A stretch of 64,000 bases of DNA from Ligula intestinalis (GCA_036362985.1 JAYGXS010000008.1:25052229-25116228), one strand, 5' to 3'; shown: positions 23,560-34,572, counted from the stretch's first letter. The notes: a model not told the origin generated them from the letters alone. Program-made: numbers and translations.

Positions 23560-24345
23560 CTGGGTCGACCGTCCTTTGTCGAAGCGTATACTGACTTTAT
23601 CGATCAGCAAATTTAAAGCTGCGGCTTTGCGGGTTGACCTCAGGCTGATCGATTTTTTTCTCCGCTCGCCGCTTGGGCCTTCGTGTGGGTTTTTGCATAG
23701 CTTGACGGCAGTTGGTGTTCGGTTTCATCCCCACGGTAGAGGATACTGGTAATCGTGCTCCCTCTTCCGGTGGTTTCTACACAGGACCGTTTTCGTTTGC
23801 AAATCCTGACTTCCGTTTGACCGTGTCATGTCCTTTACTTATATAATGGCGTAGGACTTTGTAGGCTGCGGGCAGGTTTAGCTGCCTGTTGACAGAGTAC
23901 TATGCCTCAAACGTCACTCTTTTCACGTTTGAGGCTCTTCGGCCTGCGATGGTCGCTCCTCGACTACCGAAATTGTGGGCAGTCTCTTCGATATGTGTTG
24001 CAAGCTGCGAGTTTGCGTCTAGTCTCCGGGCCGCCGCTTTGTGTTCGTGTAGGCGGGTCTACAATTTGCACCCTGTTTCTCCAACGCAATTGCATTCTCC
24101 ATCGTTGCGGCGTATTTTGTAGATGACTACGTAGGTTTCAGTAGGGAGCAGTCTGCCTTTAGGTTGCATCACTCGGCGGCAAATTGTCACCTGAAGTCGA
24201 TGGGCTACGCCTACACCAGCAGGTTGTAACAGTCGAGAGACTGCTTCGGAGACTCCTTTTATGTAGGGAATGACCCTCTAGACTTTGGGTTGCTGTTTTG
24301 CTGCCCGTCGTCTGTGTGTAGATAACCTCCGTATTGTAGCCCAAA
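23560..24345 (-). mobile_element. PLE 3 fragment: linker and GIY-YIG domain, with stops
   Basis: Minus strand: IPYIKGVSEAVSRLLQPAG (the PLE linker), VMQPKGRLLP, then CNCVGETGCKL, a stop, TRLHEHKAAARRLD, HIEETAHNFG and VNRQLNLPAAYKVLRH. At least two in-frame stops make it a pseudogene. It is close to PLE 8 at 52510-53400. The remaining 3' part, about 23560-23880, shows no clear hammerhead. Confidence 0.8.
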
Positions 24346-24940
24346 TAAACAACGAGGGATAAAAATCAGTACAGAATAAACAAGCTAGGCCAACCGGTGT
24401 TTGTATAAAAAATTCGCATGCGAATGACGACTCAATTGCGAAAGGCACTTGAACGCTATGAGCTACTGCCAATCCAATTAGTTATGATGTAGCAGTCTTT
24501 CCGGTGAAATAAAAATTGCATACTGCACTGCATCCTCGCTTTTACATAGCATTTTCCTATTTCCCAACTACCTTATAGCGGTCTCCGTACGCTTCTACAT
24601 TTTCCTCGCTTTAAAAAAAGCTACTCGGCCCGTTAACTTGTAATTTTCGCTGTCTAGTGGGGGCGACGTCAGCAACATCCTGTTTCTATGAAATGTCGAC
24701 ATTTTTGTGCGCTTGTTGTCACGTGTTCACGGGCTAGCACTTTTTGAGTAAATTTTAATTCGAAGATAGGAACGGTTACTGATTTCCTTCTTGTACCGTT
24801 ATTTGTCGCTATGTAACGGTTTGCGAGGGCTTTAGATGCAGTCCCAATACACAACGCAATGAACGCGTCCTGTAATCCAACCGGGGGATGAAATTCCTAC
24901 AATAGTCAAGGTTATTTCATCGCAGTGGCTTAAGGTAATA
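24346..24940. other. No recognisable feature
   Basis: Short frames only. No repeat was identified. Confidence 0.4.
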
Positions 24941-25260
24941 GGGCAGGGGGGTTAAGCAAGTTAAGCCCTAGCAACCGCTATCTTCAGACCATGGTTACTT
25001 AGTAGAGGAGAAGTCCTTGGAGGCCAGAATAGAAGGAATAGTTTATTCCATAAACAGAGGAATTATGAATGAGCAGGAAGAAGTTTGACGACGTCCTTCT
25101 GTGGAAGCGGCGTGGTCCAAAGTGATGAGAGCATCGGAAGTCGCCGGAATGCCAGTGCATGCTTTGGTACGGCAGCCAGTCACACGGCTGATGTCTAGAC
25201 TAGCGTTCGTGGTGCGACCTTGAGATGGGCGAAGGCTGGCGTGGACGCGCGGCCACGGTG
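24941..25260 (-). mobile_element. LTR family 1, minus strand, far end uncertain
   Basis: GGGGTTAAGCAAGTTAAGC, then ATCTTCAGACCATGGTTAC, then GTTTATTCCATAAACAGAGG, then CAGGAAGAAGTTTGACG. This is the U5-R-U3 order. The U3 end could not be fixed. Confidence 0.6.
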
Positions 25261-25344
25261 AGGCGTCGGTCAGCGACAGTTAGCGTCTGACCCCAGACGG
25301 CAGTGGGCGCGCAGTCCTTGTAGGCCAAAGGCGCCATACGTCAG

Positions 25345-25690
25345 CGGCTGATCTTGGGTTCCAGGTGGCTGCTAGGGGCTACTACAAATCTTGTGGCTGC
25401 GATCTTGAGGCCCGCCTCCACGTTAGATGAGAAGGAATGAGACGTGATGTGGGAGGAATTGCCTTTTTTGAACAGAGCTACTAGGGCATAGACTGGAGGA
25501 AATTGGCAGTCAGACGAGCCTACATATGCAGCCGCGAGGGCCGACGTCCAAAGTATAAGCGTGCGGATATCGTCCTGCGCCTCCGGCGAGGTCATGTATG
25601 GGTCAGCCGCAGGGAGGTGATTGACCAGACCGGTCTGAGATTGGCAGACAATGGTGCGAGAGGCGAGGAGTTAGGCGTTGCGCCCTGAAT
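25345..25690 (-). mobile_element. LTR family 2-like, minus strand
   Basis: GTGGCTGCGATCTTGAGGCC, GAACAGAGCTACTAGGG and GGAGGTGATTGACCAGACC follow the LTR order in reverse, ending near GTTAGGCGTTGCGCCC. Confidence 0.5.
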
Positions 25691-26120
25691 TGGGCCACTA
25701 AATGTTCTCGGGTACCCGCAATTCCTGGACTGAGTTGCTCATTAGCTAAAATAAAATACTACTTGGAAGTTCAGAAGTAAAAGGTGTGATCGCTGGCAAA
25801 GACGTTTATTTAACAGAAGTTTCGAATTACGCAGGTTGCGCAGTATTTTTAATTCAGTAACGATTTCGAGATCAGCTAGCTTAATTGTTGCATAATTAAC
25901 ACGCCTATATCCGGCAAGGATGGCGAAATCGCGACAGTTAACGAGTCGGACGCCAGTGACCAAGCCCTCGCCGTATCAATCACGCCCCAAGTGATGACCA
26001 TGAGAGCTGCTAATTTTAGCCCGCTTGTGGTCGCGTGGCTGCTACTGTGTAACCTGTGCATTTATCACTTTATTGTGCGCTTACCTCTGATCACGTGGAA
26101 CCTCCTATGGTAGTGACGAG
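25691..26120. other. No recognisable feature
   Basis: Two short minus-strand frames without motifs. Confidence 0.4.
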
Positions 26121-26124
26121 AGAT

Positions 26125-26395
26125 TATTGCCGCTGCCGTCTTCAGGCCGGGTTTCGTGTGGAAAGAGAGGAAGAGGGAGACCAGGTGGAAGGAACAGTAT
26201 ATTTTGTACAGATGTAGGGGAGAATAGGTAAAGTAAGTTGACTGTCGGACGGGCGAGCATCCGCAACCGAGAGTGGCGGCCTTTGACATGTGAGGACACT
26301 GAATTCATCACAGTGCGTTCATTTCTGAATCAGCCTCCGAGAGCTGATTGGTCAGACCAAATTGGGGTAGACAGGCCCCTGGGTGTGTGTGTGTG
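26125..26395 (-). mobile_element. LTR fragment, minus strand
   Basis: GCTGCCGTCTTCAGGCCGGG, GGAACAGTATATTTTGTACA and GAGCTGATTGGTCAGACC match the U5-R-U3 order of neighbouring LTR pieces. Confidence 0.5.
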
Positions 26396-26838
26396 TGCAT
26401 TTGTTACCCACACGCGGAGACCATAATATTGATATTGTACTAACTTTTCCTGCTCCGCCCTTGCCTTGAGCCTGACAGCAGCTGTAACAGCTGGTGGCAT
26501 AGGCATACAGTATTGCCGGCAAATAGAAGGGGAATTGGAATGGCAATTTCTGGCTTATTAGCCATCGTCAGCCGGTCCTACGCAGCCCCCTTGTTGCAGC
26601 ATTCGATGAATGAATATGCTTTCACCGATCATATTCCCGATCACAACCGAGAAAGCAGGAAACCCGTAGACTAGAGGTAGTGTCTTGAACACAATGACCA
26701 AAAGTCCTGTGTTCAAATCTCCTGTTAGACGGTTGCTTGCGCACAGCGTTTGTAATAAAAGGGCCCCTTGGACCTTAAATAAACAGGTTATTAGTATCCT
26801 AAGTTTGCGAAAATTCCCATTGAAAATTTCAGAAGATG

Positions 26839-26890
26839 AAATGGCGAACATACGTTTGTTTTCGATAATTCTCATCAGGCCTTTACATTT
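26839..26890 (-). ncRNA. Type I hammerhead ribozyme, core intact
   Basis: Read on the minus strand. Stem I is GGC/GCC, a 5'-side internal loop, then AAAU/AUUU. Then CUGAUGA. Stem II is minimal (G-C, A-U, loop AUUA). Then GAAA. Stem III is 4 bp (A-U, A-U, C-G, A-U, loop AACGUA). UC precedes the cleavage site (C at 26846). All conserved core bases are present. Hammerheads are known in the terminal repeats of Penelope-like elements. It lies in the inverted left end of PLE 4. Confidence 0.75.
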
Positions 26891-27259
26891 ATATAGTAAT
26901 TAAGAAAATGCACTATGCAGGTTGGTAGAAAAATAGAACGGGAATGGGGGGGGGGAGGAAAAGGGGGTCGAAATCGGCTCACCATTTCTTGGACAGCGTC
27001 TGTTGGCTACGGCAGAAGCGGCCGCCATCAGCCTACGCCGACCGATCATGTGCGCCCAAAAGAACTTCGTCACGCCGCCGCAGTTACCGTGGTCAAAAGC
27101 TGCTGATCCACCAGCCGGCAGCTTAACATCTCAGCCGACTACCAGTTCCCTCTAATGTTGAGCAGATTTTGATACCCCTTTCGTCCCCCCTTTCCTCCTG
27201 TCCTGACAACAGTTCTATTTATCTACCAACCCGCATAGTTCATTTTCTTAATTAACATA

Positions 27260-27312
27260 TCAATGCCAAGGCCTGATGAGAATTATCGAAAACAAGCGCA
27301 TGTTCACTATTC
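27260..27312 (+). ncRNA. Hammerhead motif at the 3' end of PLE 4
   Basis: CUGAUGAG, AAUUAU, CGAAA, stem III ACA/UGU with loop AGCGCA, UC at 27304-27305. The core is intact. The first stem I pairs are weakened: GGC faces ACU instead of GCC. Confidence 0.65.
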
Positions 27313-27330
27313 CATCTCCTGGAGGTTATT

Positions 27331-27969
27331 ATTAGTTGGCTTCCCGAAACTAGGTTCAGCCTAGCGACTACACCCTGGTTACGGCCTCGAATAGCGGTCT
27401 ATTCTACGTAAGAGTACCTAGTGCTATTTGTGTCCCCAACCTGCCCGGTACCTCTTTTCCCCATCCTCACGGAAAAGGCGACATGCAACCCAAGGTCCAG
27501 ACTGACCGGGACAGCTCTTCCAGTAAACAAGACTCGCTACTTGGTGCGTACATGTTCGTACCCACTGACTTCCTTTAATTTCCGAGCCAATGCTCCCTCA
27601 TTCACTCTGGTTGCTCTGATGGCTGTCGTGTCTGGTTACCTCGTTTACGACAGCCTTGAAGTTGACAGCCCAAGAGGAGGTTGTTTTGCTAATCCCACCC
27701 CTTAATAGGGTGTTTATGGGGCTGGTTGTGTGATTGGTTGACTGCGCAGACATCAGACAGGCACACCCTCGGCCTATTTTTGTTGTTGACGCGTGGTCAT
27801 CACCTCGGCGCACGACCTGGACAGAGCTGAGGGGGACCTTATGGACAGTCATGACGGCGCCTACGAAATACGCTCCGTCGGCTGCGGCCCCAGTTAGTGT
27901 TCGTAGTCTCCTTCCTCTGTAGTTTGAGCCTCGAAGGTATTTGCATTCCATTTAAAAAAAAACTGGTAG
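27331..27969. other. No recognisable gene
   Basis: Open frames 27421-27705 (plus) and 27598-27951 (minus) overlap. No motif was recognised. Confidence 0.4.
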
Positions 27970-28450
27970 AATCATAATTTGGATCCCAGATCAGTACGCG
28001 AAAGCCCCATCCTTCTGTAATGCAGAACCGGGTGAAATAAAAGGTAAACAGTCAGGAAAATACAAAGAAAACGATCTGTAGATGAAAATAATACAGTTTA
28101 TAAAGGTAGAAAAAGCAAGAATAATCATTTAAATAGCCTAGTATTGTCAGCAAATTGAGCATGTAAATTAAAGGTATGCGCGGCGCTGCGTTTCGCTCCG
28201 CGAAATATACTAATCTCACTCCAGAACGGTAAGTTGGATCTCAGGTAATTTAAAGTGGATGACCTCATAACGACCAATTTCTTTTCAGGAATATCAAGAA
28301 ACTCACTAAACTATAAAGTAAAGGTAAGTAAAAAATGTCCGAATTTTTCGCACCCAATATAAGTATACTTCTGTTGATTTATGACATGCTATTTTGGTGC
28401 CAAAACATTCGATTTTTTAAACAGTTTCTGGGACCCAAAGTAGTGTTCTA
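27970..28450 (+). repeat. Dispersed repeat family 9, copy 1
   Basis: Shares ordered blocks with 49050-49760: AAAGCCCCATCCTTCTGT, GAACGGTAAGTTGG, AAACAGTTTCTGGGACCCA. Non-coding. The other copy is longer because of AT-rich insertions. Confidence 0.6.
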
Positions 28451-28738
28451 CCAAAAACTATCTATAACAAGGTACCGATTGAGAAAGCGCTCTCATTAGA
28501 TATTTCGGCGTTGAATATCTGCGTAGTTTACATTTATTTCGAAAGTTAAGATAAACATGTGAAAGTATGACCAAAGATTTTATATCCATGCTGACCATGA
28601 AAGAGCTCACCTTTCTGTCAATACTGGAGCAGTTTTTGGTATATTTGTTTACTTATAGGCCCATTCTAAGGTGGCAAATGTACAACAGAATGGCAGAATA
28701 TATGCTAAGATGTAGCGAAAACTGATAATATTCTTTCG

Positions 28739-29243
28739 TGACCTCTAATTCATCTGCAAACGGTCATTGCCTTTGAATATTGTAAATTAACTGTCCAATT
28801 AGAAGGGTGAAGCTTAATAGGCGCGGCTTTCGAATTTGAGCCACCCATTTTTTTGCTCTCCATTCACCGGGGAATTTATTATCCTATACCATCCTCTCTA
28901 ATCCTCTGCTTTGTTTGCCTGCATTTATGATCATGAGGTCATATCTACAGTACACTGCTACCTTTTTAAATGCACGAAAACAAGTTATATTATCTACAAC
29001 ATATCACCATCCCAGTATTTGTCAAATGCAGCCAATCTGTCGCATATGCAATTCACCAACAACACCAACATCGACAATTTTCCGTAGGATGACAACACGA
29101 AGAAAAAAGCGGAAAACCACTATGCATCCACATTTTTACTTATGTTTCCCACCCTATTAACCTATTAAGCTTCACCCTTCTAATTGAACAGTTAATTTAC
29201 TATATTAACAGGCAATGACCGTTTGCAGATGAATTAGAGGTCA
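28739..29243. mobile_element. MITE-like unit with ~85-bp inverted flanks around a repeat core
   Basis: GACCTCTAATTCATCTGC...GAAGCTTAATAGG at the left is mirrored by CCTATTAAGCTTC...GCAGATGAATTAGAGGTC at the right. The 330-bp centre contains repeat family 7, which also exists alone at 7755-8035. So the core either hitch-hiked in this unit or inserted into a palindrome. Confidence 0.65.
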
Positions 29244-29249
29244 AGAAAT

Positions 29250-30420
29250 TCGATGACGTCAATACATCCAGCTCAACTCGTGATCTTCAACTTGTTCAAA
29301 TTTCTTCCGGGAAAACAAGGTTTCTATTTTCTACTAACCTCTGCCAGTTCCGTCTCAAGTCTCTCTATTCTTTTATACTCAACTGTAGATATAAATTTTT
29401 TGAACATCGTTCGCTTACGGCGTGATAGAGAACAGTGACGGCATTTCGTAGGTGTTCATGTATTCGCTTGTTTACGGTCCTTATTTTCAGTATGGTAAAA
29501 CAAACTACATAATTTTATGGCACAAAACGTACTAGATTTGCGGAACAGAATTTTAAAAAGTGAATCCACTCTTCTTTTCCCGAAAGCACTTGCATTTACC
29601 AGATTTTCATCAGGGCAAGACTAAATTTTCCGTTCTTTTGAAAGATGTAGTGAAAACTTTTCTGGGCCTATATCAATGCTCTTCTATAGTGCAACACGCT
29701 TAACAAGGTGTTTTTATCTGCAGGGTTTAATAGCATGGGAAGTTCTTTGGATCTCAAGAAACGTCATATTTGGTCTACTTTGGTCGAACTGAAGTTCTTG
29801 TTTCTAGTAACTAGCATGTTGTGCCTCGAATCAATTCAATCAACAAAAATAACAACCTTGTTGAAATCCTTGAAATCACATTTCTTGGGATGCTTTGCGG
29901 TCCAGTTCATACGAAGCCCATAATTGTCTCAGCAAAAGGGGGGAAGGGGTATTTGAGTGGTTCTCGGAGCAGCCGCTGCTAACTGGGTCAAGAAGGGGAC
30001 GGAGTGGATAGCTGGTTCTCCGTCACAAAGTCACTCTACGAGTCTTTACCTTGGCTAGTCGAAACAGTTGTCTCTTGAGGTTGTAGGGGACCGAAATCAT
30101 TGTGGGAAAAGGTTATTCAAAAGCAAGGTAACCGACCTGGAGGTGGCGACAGTATTCAAGTACCGCTTGGCAGGGGAGGGCTGCTTTTGGCACCCGTGTG
30201 CTTTCGATTGGAAACAAAAAGGTCAACCACGGGGAGAGGGCCGCAGCATTCTTGGAGAAAGGGGACTTGGGCAGGCGGTTCAGAGGACGGGAAAACAATT
30301 GTAGTAGGTCTGACAGGAAGTCACAAGAAATTGACTTGGAGAAGTTCACACTTGCGCAGCTGGAAATACCAAATTCAATTGACCCAATTGTGTGGCCCAA
30401 ATGTGATTAAATTCGCGATT
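29250..30420. other. No recognisable gene
   Basis: Part of 29650-29900 (CAGGGTTTAATAGCATGGGAA, truncated here to AATAGCATGGGAA) resembles 54305-54370. The 146-aa frame at 30100-30540 overlaps an antisense frame and the tRNA-like segment, and is not recognised. Confidence 0.4.
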
Positions 30421-30423
30421 CCC

Positions 30424-30510
30424 GGTGAGCCTCGTAGCTCGGCTGGCAAGGCGTTGACTGTACTCAAACCCTTCCTTGTTGACAGAGCTTCGTATCCCAC
30501 CAAGGCTGCG
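30424..30510 (+). other. tRNA-like sequence (possible SINE head or tRNA pseudogene)
   Basis: Box A TAGCTCGGCTGG begins near 30436 and a weaker box B GCTTCGTATCC follows about 55 nt later. GCCT at the start can pair with AGGC at the end, as in an acceptor stem. The D and anticodon arms are poor. An A-rich stretch follows at about 30515. A working tRNA gene is unlikely. Confidence 0.35.
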
Positions 30511-30514
30511 GATT

Positions 30515-31134
30515 TTAAAAAAATGTGTCTTTTTAATTAAAGCCTTAATGCTAACTCTAGGTCTACCCTAAACTTTATAACTAACAGGAACTGGAAGCCT
30601 AACCCTCGACATAAAAATGTAACATATTGCCACTACAAGCGAACATGCGTGTCCCAGGAAGCAATTGAGAAGGAGAAGAAGACTCGATCGCGTAGGCTGG
30701 TTATGCGACGGTGAGGCTTCGAGGGGAAGAGAGCGAGCGTGTGCAAGAGTGCATGAGTGAGACCGCCCACTCTGGCAAAAAATTAACCCCGACAGCTGTC
30801 TGGCCGGATCTGGTCTCGATGATCCTAACACAAAGCCTATCCGAGCTGCGGGATGTTGACCTTTGCCCTCTACTTAACGGCACTACTATACGCCATCATG
30901 CAGAGACAAGGCGCTTGTAATAACACTACTAACCTCGACAGCATGCAGAGGCGAGTCTGACAAAGGGTATGACTCCCGAGTTGATTCTCTCCTGAGGTCC
31001 AAGCTAACCGTCGGGTTCCAGGAGGCAGTTCAGCTAAATACTTCACTTGCATAAAGGCATACACAAAGTTGTTGTATTGTAGTTATTGTTATTAAAATCC
31101 CTTTAACTTTTGGGAGCTGGTTTTTCAGAACAAC
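30515..31134. other. No recognisable feature
   Basis: Short frames only. Confidence 0.4.
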
Positions 31135-31233
31135 AGTTGGCGAGCCTATGTAAGGTTTCGATAAATTTTCATCGGGCCATTATATTACATGGGAACGGGG
31201 TACAAGTTAAAACATGTGGTCAATAATGACTGT

Positions 31234-32695
31234 AGATCAGAAGAAAAGGGGGCGTTCACCGGGAGAGGTTTGTTACAAGTCTGAAGTTTCGGGTAGTGGT
31301 CTCGTCTACCCATCTTCAGAGAATGGATGCTCTGACTGAATTCAATTTTTCCCGACCTACAATTCACGATGGAAGAAGAGATGGAGGGCCGGCTTCCGTT
31401 CCTAGACGTTCTCGTATGCCGCCAAGCGGACGGCAAACTAGCGATGTCAGTCTACCGTAAACCTAAAAACACGTCCCAAATCTTGAGTTACAATAGCAAT
31501 CATCCGCTACAACACAAGCGCAGTTGTATACGCACGCTATACCGACGAGTAGAAACCCACTGCAGCAAGCCAGCTGCCAAACGGGACGAGACAAAGCTCC
31601 TCCGAGAACTATTCAGAATGAATGGCTATCCACGAGCATTTGTTGAACGGCCTCAAATGCCACCCAAACCGTGAACCGAGGAACCCTGCTTATCAAAGTC
31701 GTGGCGGAGCATCCCGTACATGAAAGGCGTTTCCGAAGTTGTGGCTAGATCTCTCGCGCCTCTTGGAATAGCGGTTGCCCACAAGCCTACCTGCACCATC
31801 GGCCAAAAGACCCTATACCTAAACAGGAGAAGTCAGGCGTTGTATACCGACTTCAGTGCAGCTGTGGGACGTGCAATTATGTTGGGGAAACTGGCCGACA
31901 ACTTCAAACGCGGATGCAGGAGCATAAGCGGGCCGTGAGGAGGCTGGACCCGAAGTCAGAGGTAGCTTCCCATGCTGCGGCGATGGGGCACGACATCAAC
32001 TTTGACGCAGTTGAAATTGTGAGCCGAGGTGCTGATCACACATCAAGGCAGATTAAAGAGGCCTGGATGTCGACCGATTTTTCAGTCAACCACCATATAA
32101 ATTTACCGGCCCCCTATTTTGTTTTAAGGACCTTCCTATCCGGGGACGGACGCGACATCCAACAACGGGTGGCCAGGAACAAGTCCTGGCGTGACGGGAG
32201 ACGATGGACCGAACGCTCAGGAGGCCAACACCGACGCACTTGAGGTTAGCGCGCGGGTAGCCAACACTACGGCCGGCGTGGGCAGGCCGGAAACCACTCG
32301 AGACACCATGGGAGACGACGGAATGAACACATGGGGGACCGACACCAGTGCAAGCTGCATTATCACGCAATCAGCCGCCGCTGCCGCGGCCGACATGCTT
32401 ATCCCGAGCACCAGTCATGGGGTCACAAAGGACGACACGGTGACAGGCAGGAGACCGATTGACAGGCAGGCCGAGGACGCGGCCAGAGACACACAGAGTG
32501 GCTCAAACGTGATTGGTCGAACGGGCACACGCAAGAAAGGACGGCATAACGACGAGAATTTTGAGCCAGAGTATCCATTCCCTGAAGATGGGTAGACGAG
32601 ACCACTACCCGAAACGTCAGACTTGTAATAAACCTCTCCCGGTAAACGCCCCCTTTTCTTCTGATCTACTACCTGGGAATCGAATTTTCAACACT
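31234..32695 (+). mobile_element. PLE 5B, nested in PLE 5A, with 12-bp target duplication
   Basis: AATAATGACTGT at 31222-31233 and 32696-32707 flanks the element. It starts with an inverted copy of its own 3' end (31234-31345 versus about 32585-32690). It then encodes the end of RT (LPFLDVLVCRQADG, VYRKPKNTSQ), the linker (KGVSEVVARSLAPLG) and the GIY-YIG region (about 31840-32100: HKRAVRRLDPKSEVA, AAAMGHDINFDAVEIV). Frame shifts separate the parts. Upstream RT motifs, including YVDD, are missing, so it is 5'-truncated. Confidence 0.85.
32582..32630 (+). ncRNA. Hammerhead-like motif at the 3' end of PLE 5B
   Basis: CUGAAGA (fits CUGANGA), stem II GGGUAG/CUACCC (32590-32595 with 32605-32610), GAAAC then GUC, with stem III reduced to AC/GU without a loop and cleavage C at 32618. 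Such minimal stem III hammerheads of PLEs are thought to act as dimers. Stem I pairing is weak here. The inverted copy at 31276-31323 (minus) pairs UCU/AGA in stem I but has UUC in place of GUC. Confidence 0.6.
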
Positions 32696-33299
32696 AATAA
32701 TGACTGTTTTTACATATAAGTGAATCAAGGAAATGAAGGGGGGGTTGGGATCGATAAAGGAAGGCTGGATACGCGGCCAGGGGGAGGGGCGGGGAAGAAG
32801 GCGGGGAGAAGAAATGCATGTATTTAAGTTACCGTTAGCCCTGCCAGGCGCGGAGCCTGCAGGAGGTTCTTTTGCGCACAGAAGATCGGCTTCCTCAACT
32901 TAATAGCGGTCGCCTCTGCTGCAGGCGTTGGCCCTCCTGGGACTTTGGATAGTTTGGTGGGACTTTACAGATCACCCGGAAGGCTTCCTTGGGGTCCACA
33001 CGATGTCCGGAATCAATCAGGTGGGGGAGAATGCCACTGTCTATTCTCCTGACTTCACATTTTTCAGCCATGCCAGGAGGTGTTCCCACATTCTTTTGGA
33101 TAAGCACCTACTCGTGTGACCAATATAACGTGCCCCTCTCTCCACAGAAGCAAGTAAATTATTATATGCACATGGAGGTGGCCTGAACTGACTACCTATC
33201 CTTACCTTCCTCCTGCAAGAGCGGGTTGGTTGAGAATAATACCCGTACTCTCTTTGATCCGATGAGAATTTATCGAAATTTTACAGGTGCTTGCTAGCA

Positions 33300-33588
33300 T
33301 ATTCTTGATCCTTACTCCAAATCTGACCCTAATCTCAGGCTCCAGCTTAAGCTTAATCCTCACCGTAATCCTAAGCCTAATCAGGCTGAAATTTGGCGCC
33401 AAGCCACATCATGCATCCTGAACGGTTGCTGTTCCACCGTGTCCTGTTTAGGCGACCATGCGGCCGACAGCCAACATTGCTGTCCGACGGCCTCGTCCTA
33501 TGTCCACTGCCGCCTCAAGGCCACACAACGTCGCAGAAAGCGGTGTCCGACTACGTTGAATGCAGACCTTTGACCAACTTGCACACGC
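33300..33588 (+). repeat. Degenerate hexamer tract plus repeat family 6, copy 1
   Basis: 33300-33385 is a drifting CCTAAT/CCTTAC-like tract (reverse TTAGGN-like). It is followed by a block, AAATTTGGCGCCAAGCC to CTTTGACCAACTT, that recurs at 34615-34812 and in reverse at 60195-60262. Confidence 0.65.
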
Positions 33589-33657
33589 AAACCCATACAC
33601 ACATGCGTTCAGTTAGTCGCGACTGCGTAAGGGGCCACTTGAATCCGCCAACTCTCT

Positions 33658-33683
33658 CCCCCCCCCCCCCCCCCCCCCCCCCC
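33658..33683. repeat. Poly-C run
   Basis: 26 consecutive C. Such runs are prone to assembly error. Confidence 0.9.
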
Positions 33684-33769
33684 GCTGACACAGAATGGGT
33701 CACTATACACGACACCCCCGCCGGGCAATTCAACACAGCAATTGAACGCAACCTGCACTATCGGGTTTC

Positions 33770-34160
33770 AGTTATTTGTATGGGTATGAAACAAGACTTG
33801 TCGAGCACCGGATCGGTTGGTTTATTATCCTGAGCTTTCGCACTCTTTCAGGGGTCCATATTCACAGATAATAGGCAGCAAACAAACGGAGGGTAACGAT
33901 CATCAGATCGTTAAGGCGTAAGGGGCAGACCTTTACTTAGCATATACTACTGTAATCGGCCCCTCCCTCTCAGCACTTTTGGTTGCTGTTTCCTACGTAA
34001 CGATCTGATGACCTCTGACAGTTGATTGCCCTTTTACCACTATAATGACGCTCCTTTTGGTTTCTGCTTCTTATCCCTGAAAATTGACTCCTGTGAGAGT
34101 TTGCAAGCTCATGACAGTAAATCATTTGATCTGGTGCTCGACAAGTCTTCGTTCTGATCC
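33770..34160. mobile_element. PLE 6: end-palindrome remnant
   Basis: 33775-33915 (minus) and 34000-34155 (plus) are inverted copies of the PLE 8 3' end (GATCCGGTGCTCGACAAGTC, TTTGGTTTCTGCTTCTTATC). Degenerate hammerhead cores lie on both sides (GAAAGCTCAGGATAATAAAC on the minus strand). No coding part remains between them. Confidence 0.6.
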
Positions 34161-34179
34161 ATGTAACATATCAATAATC

Positions 34180-34560
34180 TTTCGTGTACTCATTCAGTAG
34201 CGACCTACACCTGCTTCAGATTGTATACTTGAAGAAAGCAGATCGCTCAGATTTACAAAACTATCTAATTGTGACATTTTTCAAGCCAATTAAATACCCA
34301 TTCACAAATAATCTTGTCTTTCCATTGATTAATACTGCTTATGAAGTACAGGGCATAACCTCTATGGGATGCAAAATTATGTGAGCACTTTATGACGTCT
34401 TCCTCGTGGAGTGGAGATTTTCCTTTGACGGAATGTATGCAGTATGCAGTTTGCAGGTTGGTTTCAAAATGAAATGGGCACTGCAAAGGTTTTTTTTCAA
34501 TCCGAAAGCCACACTTTCTTCAAGTATGGAACCTGGAGGTGTAAAATAAATGATATTTCA
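34180..34560 (+). mobile_element. Diverged foldback spacer/arm fragment
   Basis: CATTGATTAATACTGCTTATG, CTTCCTCGTGGAG and TTTCAATCCGAAAGCC follow the order of the foldback A/B spacer and right arm. A similar piece lies at 39005-39300. Diverged and incomplete. Confidence 0.4.
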
Positions 34561-34572
34561 TGTACATTTTCC

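Larger units (their letters stand above)
26839..27330 (+). mobile_element. PLE 4: short remnant with inverted, hammerhead-bearing ends
   Basis: The centre (about 26985-27110, plus) encodes the last part of a PLE endonuclease: QRLLATAEAAAISLRRP, then MCAQKNF, then QLPWSK. The 3' flank (27200-27330) and the left flank (26839-26950) are inverted copies of each other (CTACCAACCTGCAT-type wording, then CTGATGAGAATTATCGAAAA). RT and most of GIY-YIG are absent. Confidence 0.7.
31135..33290 (-). mobile_element. PLE 5A (minus), split by PLE 5B
   Basis: The minus-strand endonuclease part lies at 32830-33240: ECLIQKNV-type wording, HLIDSGHRVDPKEAF, then VICKVPPNYPKS, with frame breaks. Its 3' end with a degenerate hammerhead is at 31135-31233, beyond the inserted PLE 5B. 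Rejoining across 31234-32695 restores the order seen in PLE 7 and PLE 9. Confidence 0.75.

Noticed and set aside
30100..30540. 146-aa plus-strand frame as a gene
   Set aside because: Overlaps other frames on both strands and the tRNA-like segment; no domain seen.
33658..33683. G-quadruplex element at the poly-C run
   Set aside because: A homopolymer run of 26 is more likely a slippage or assembly artefact without spaced G-tracts.
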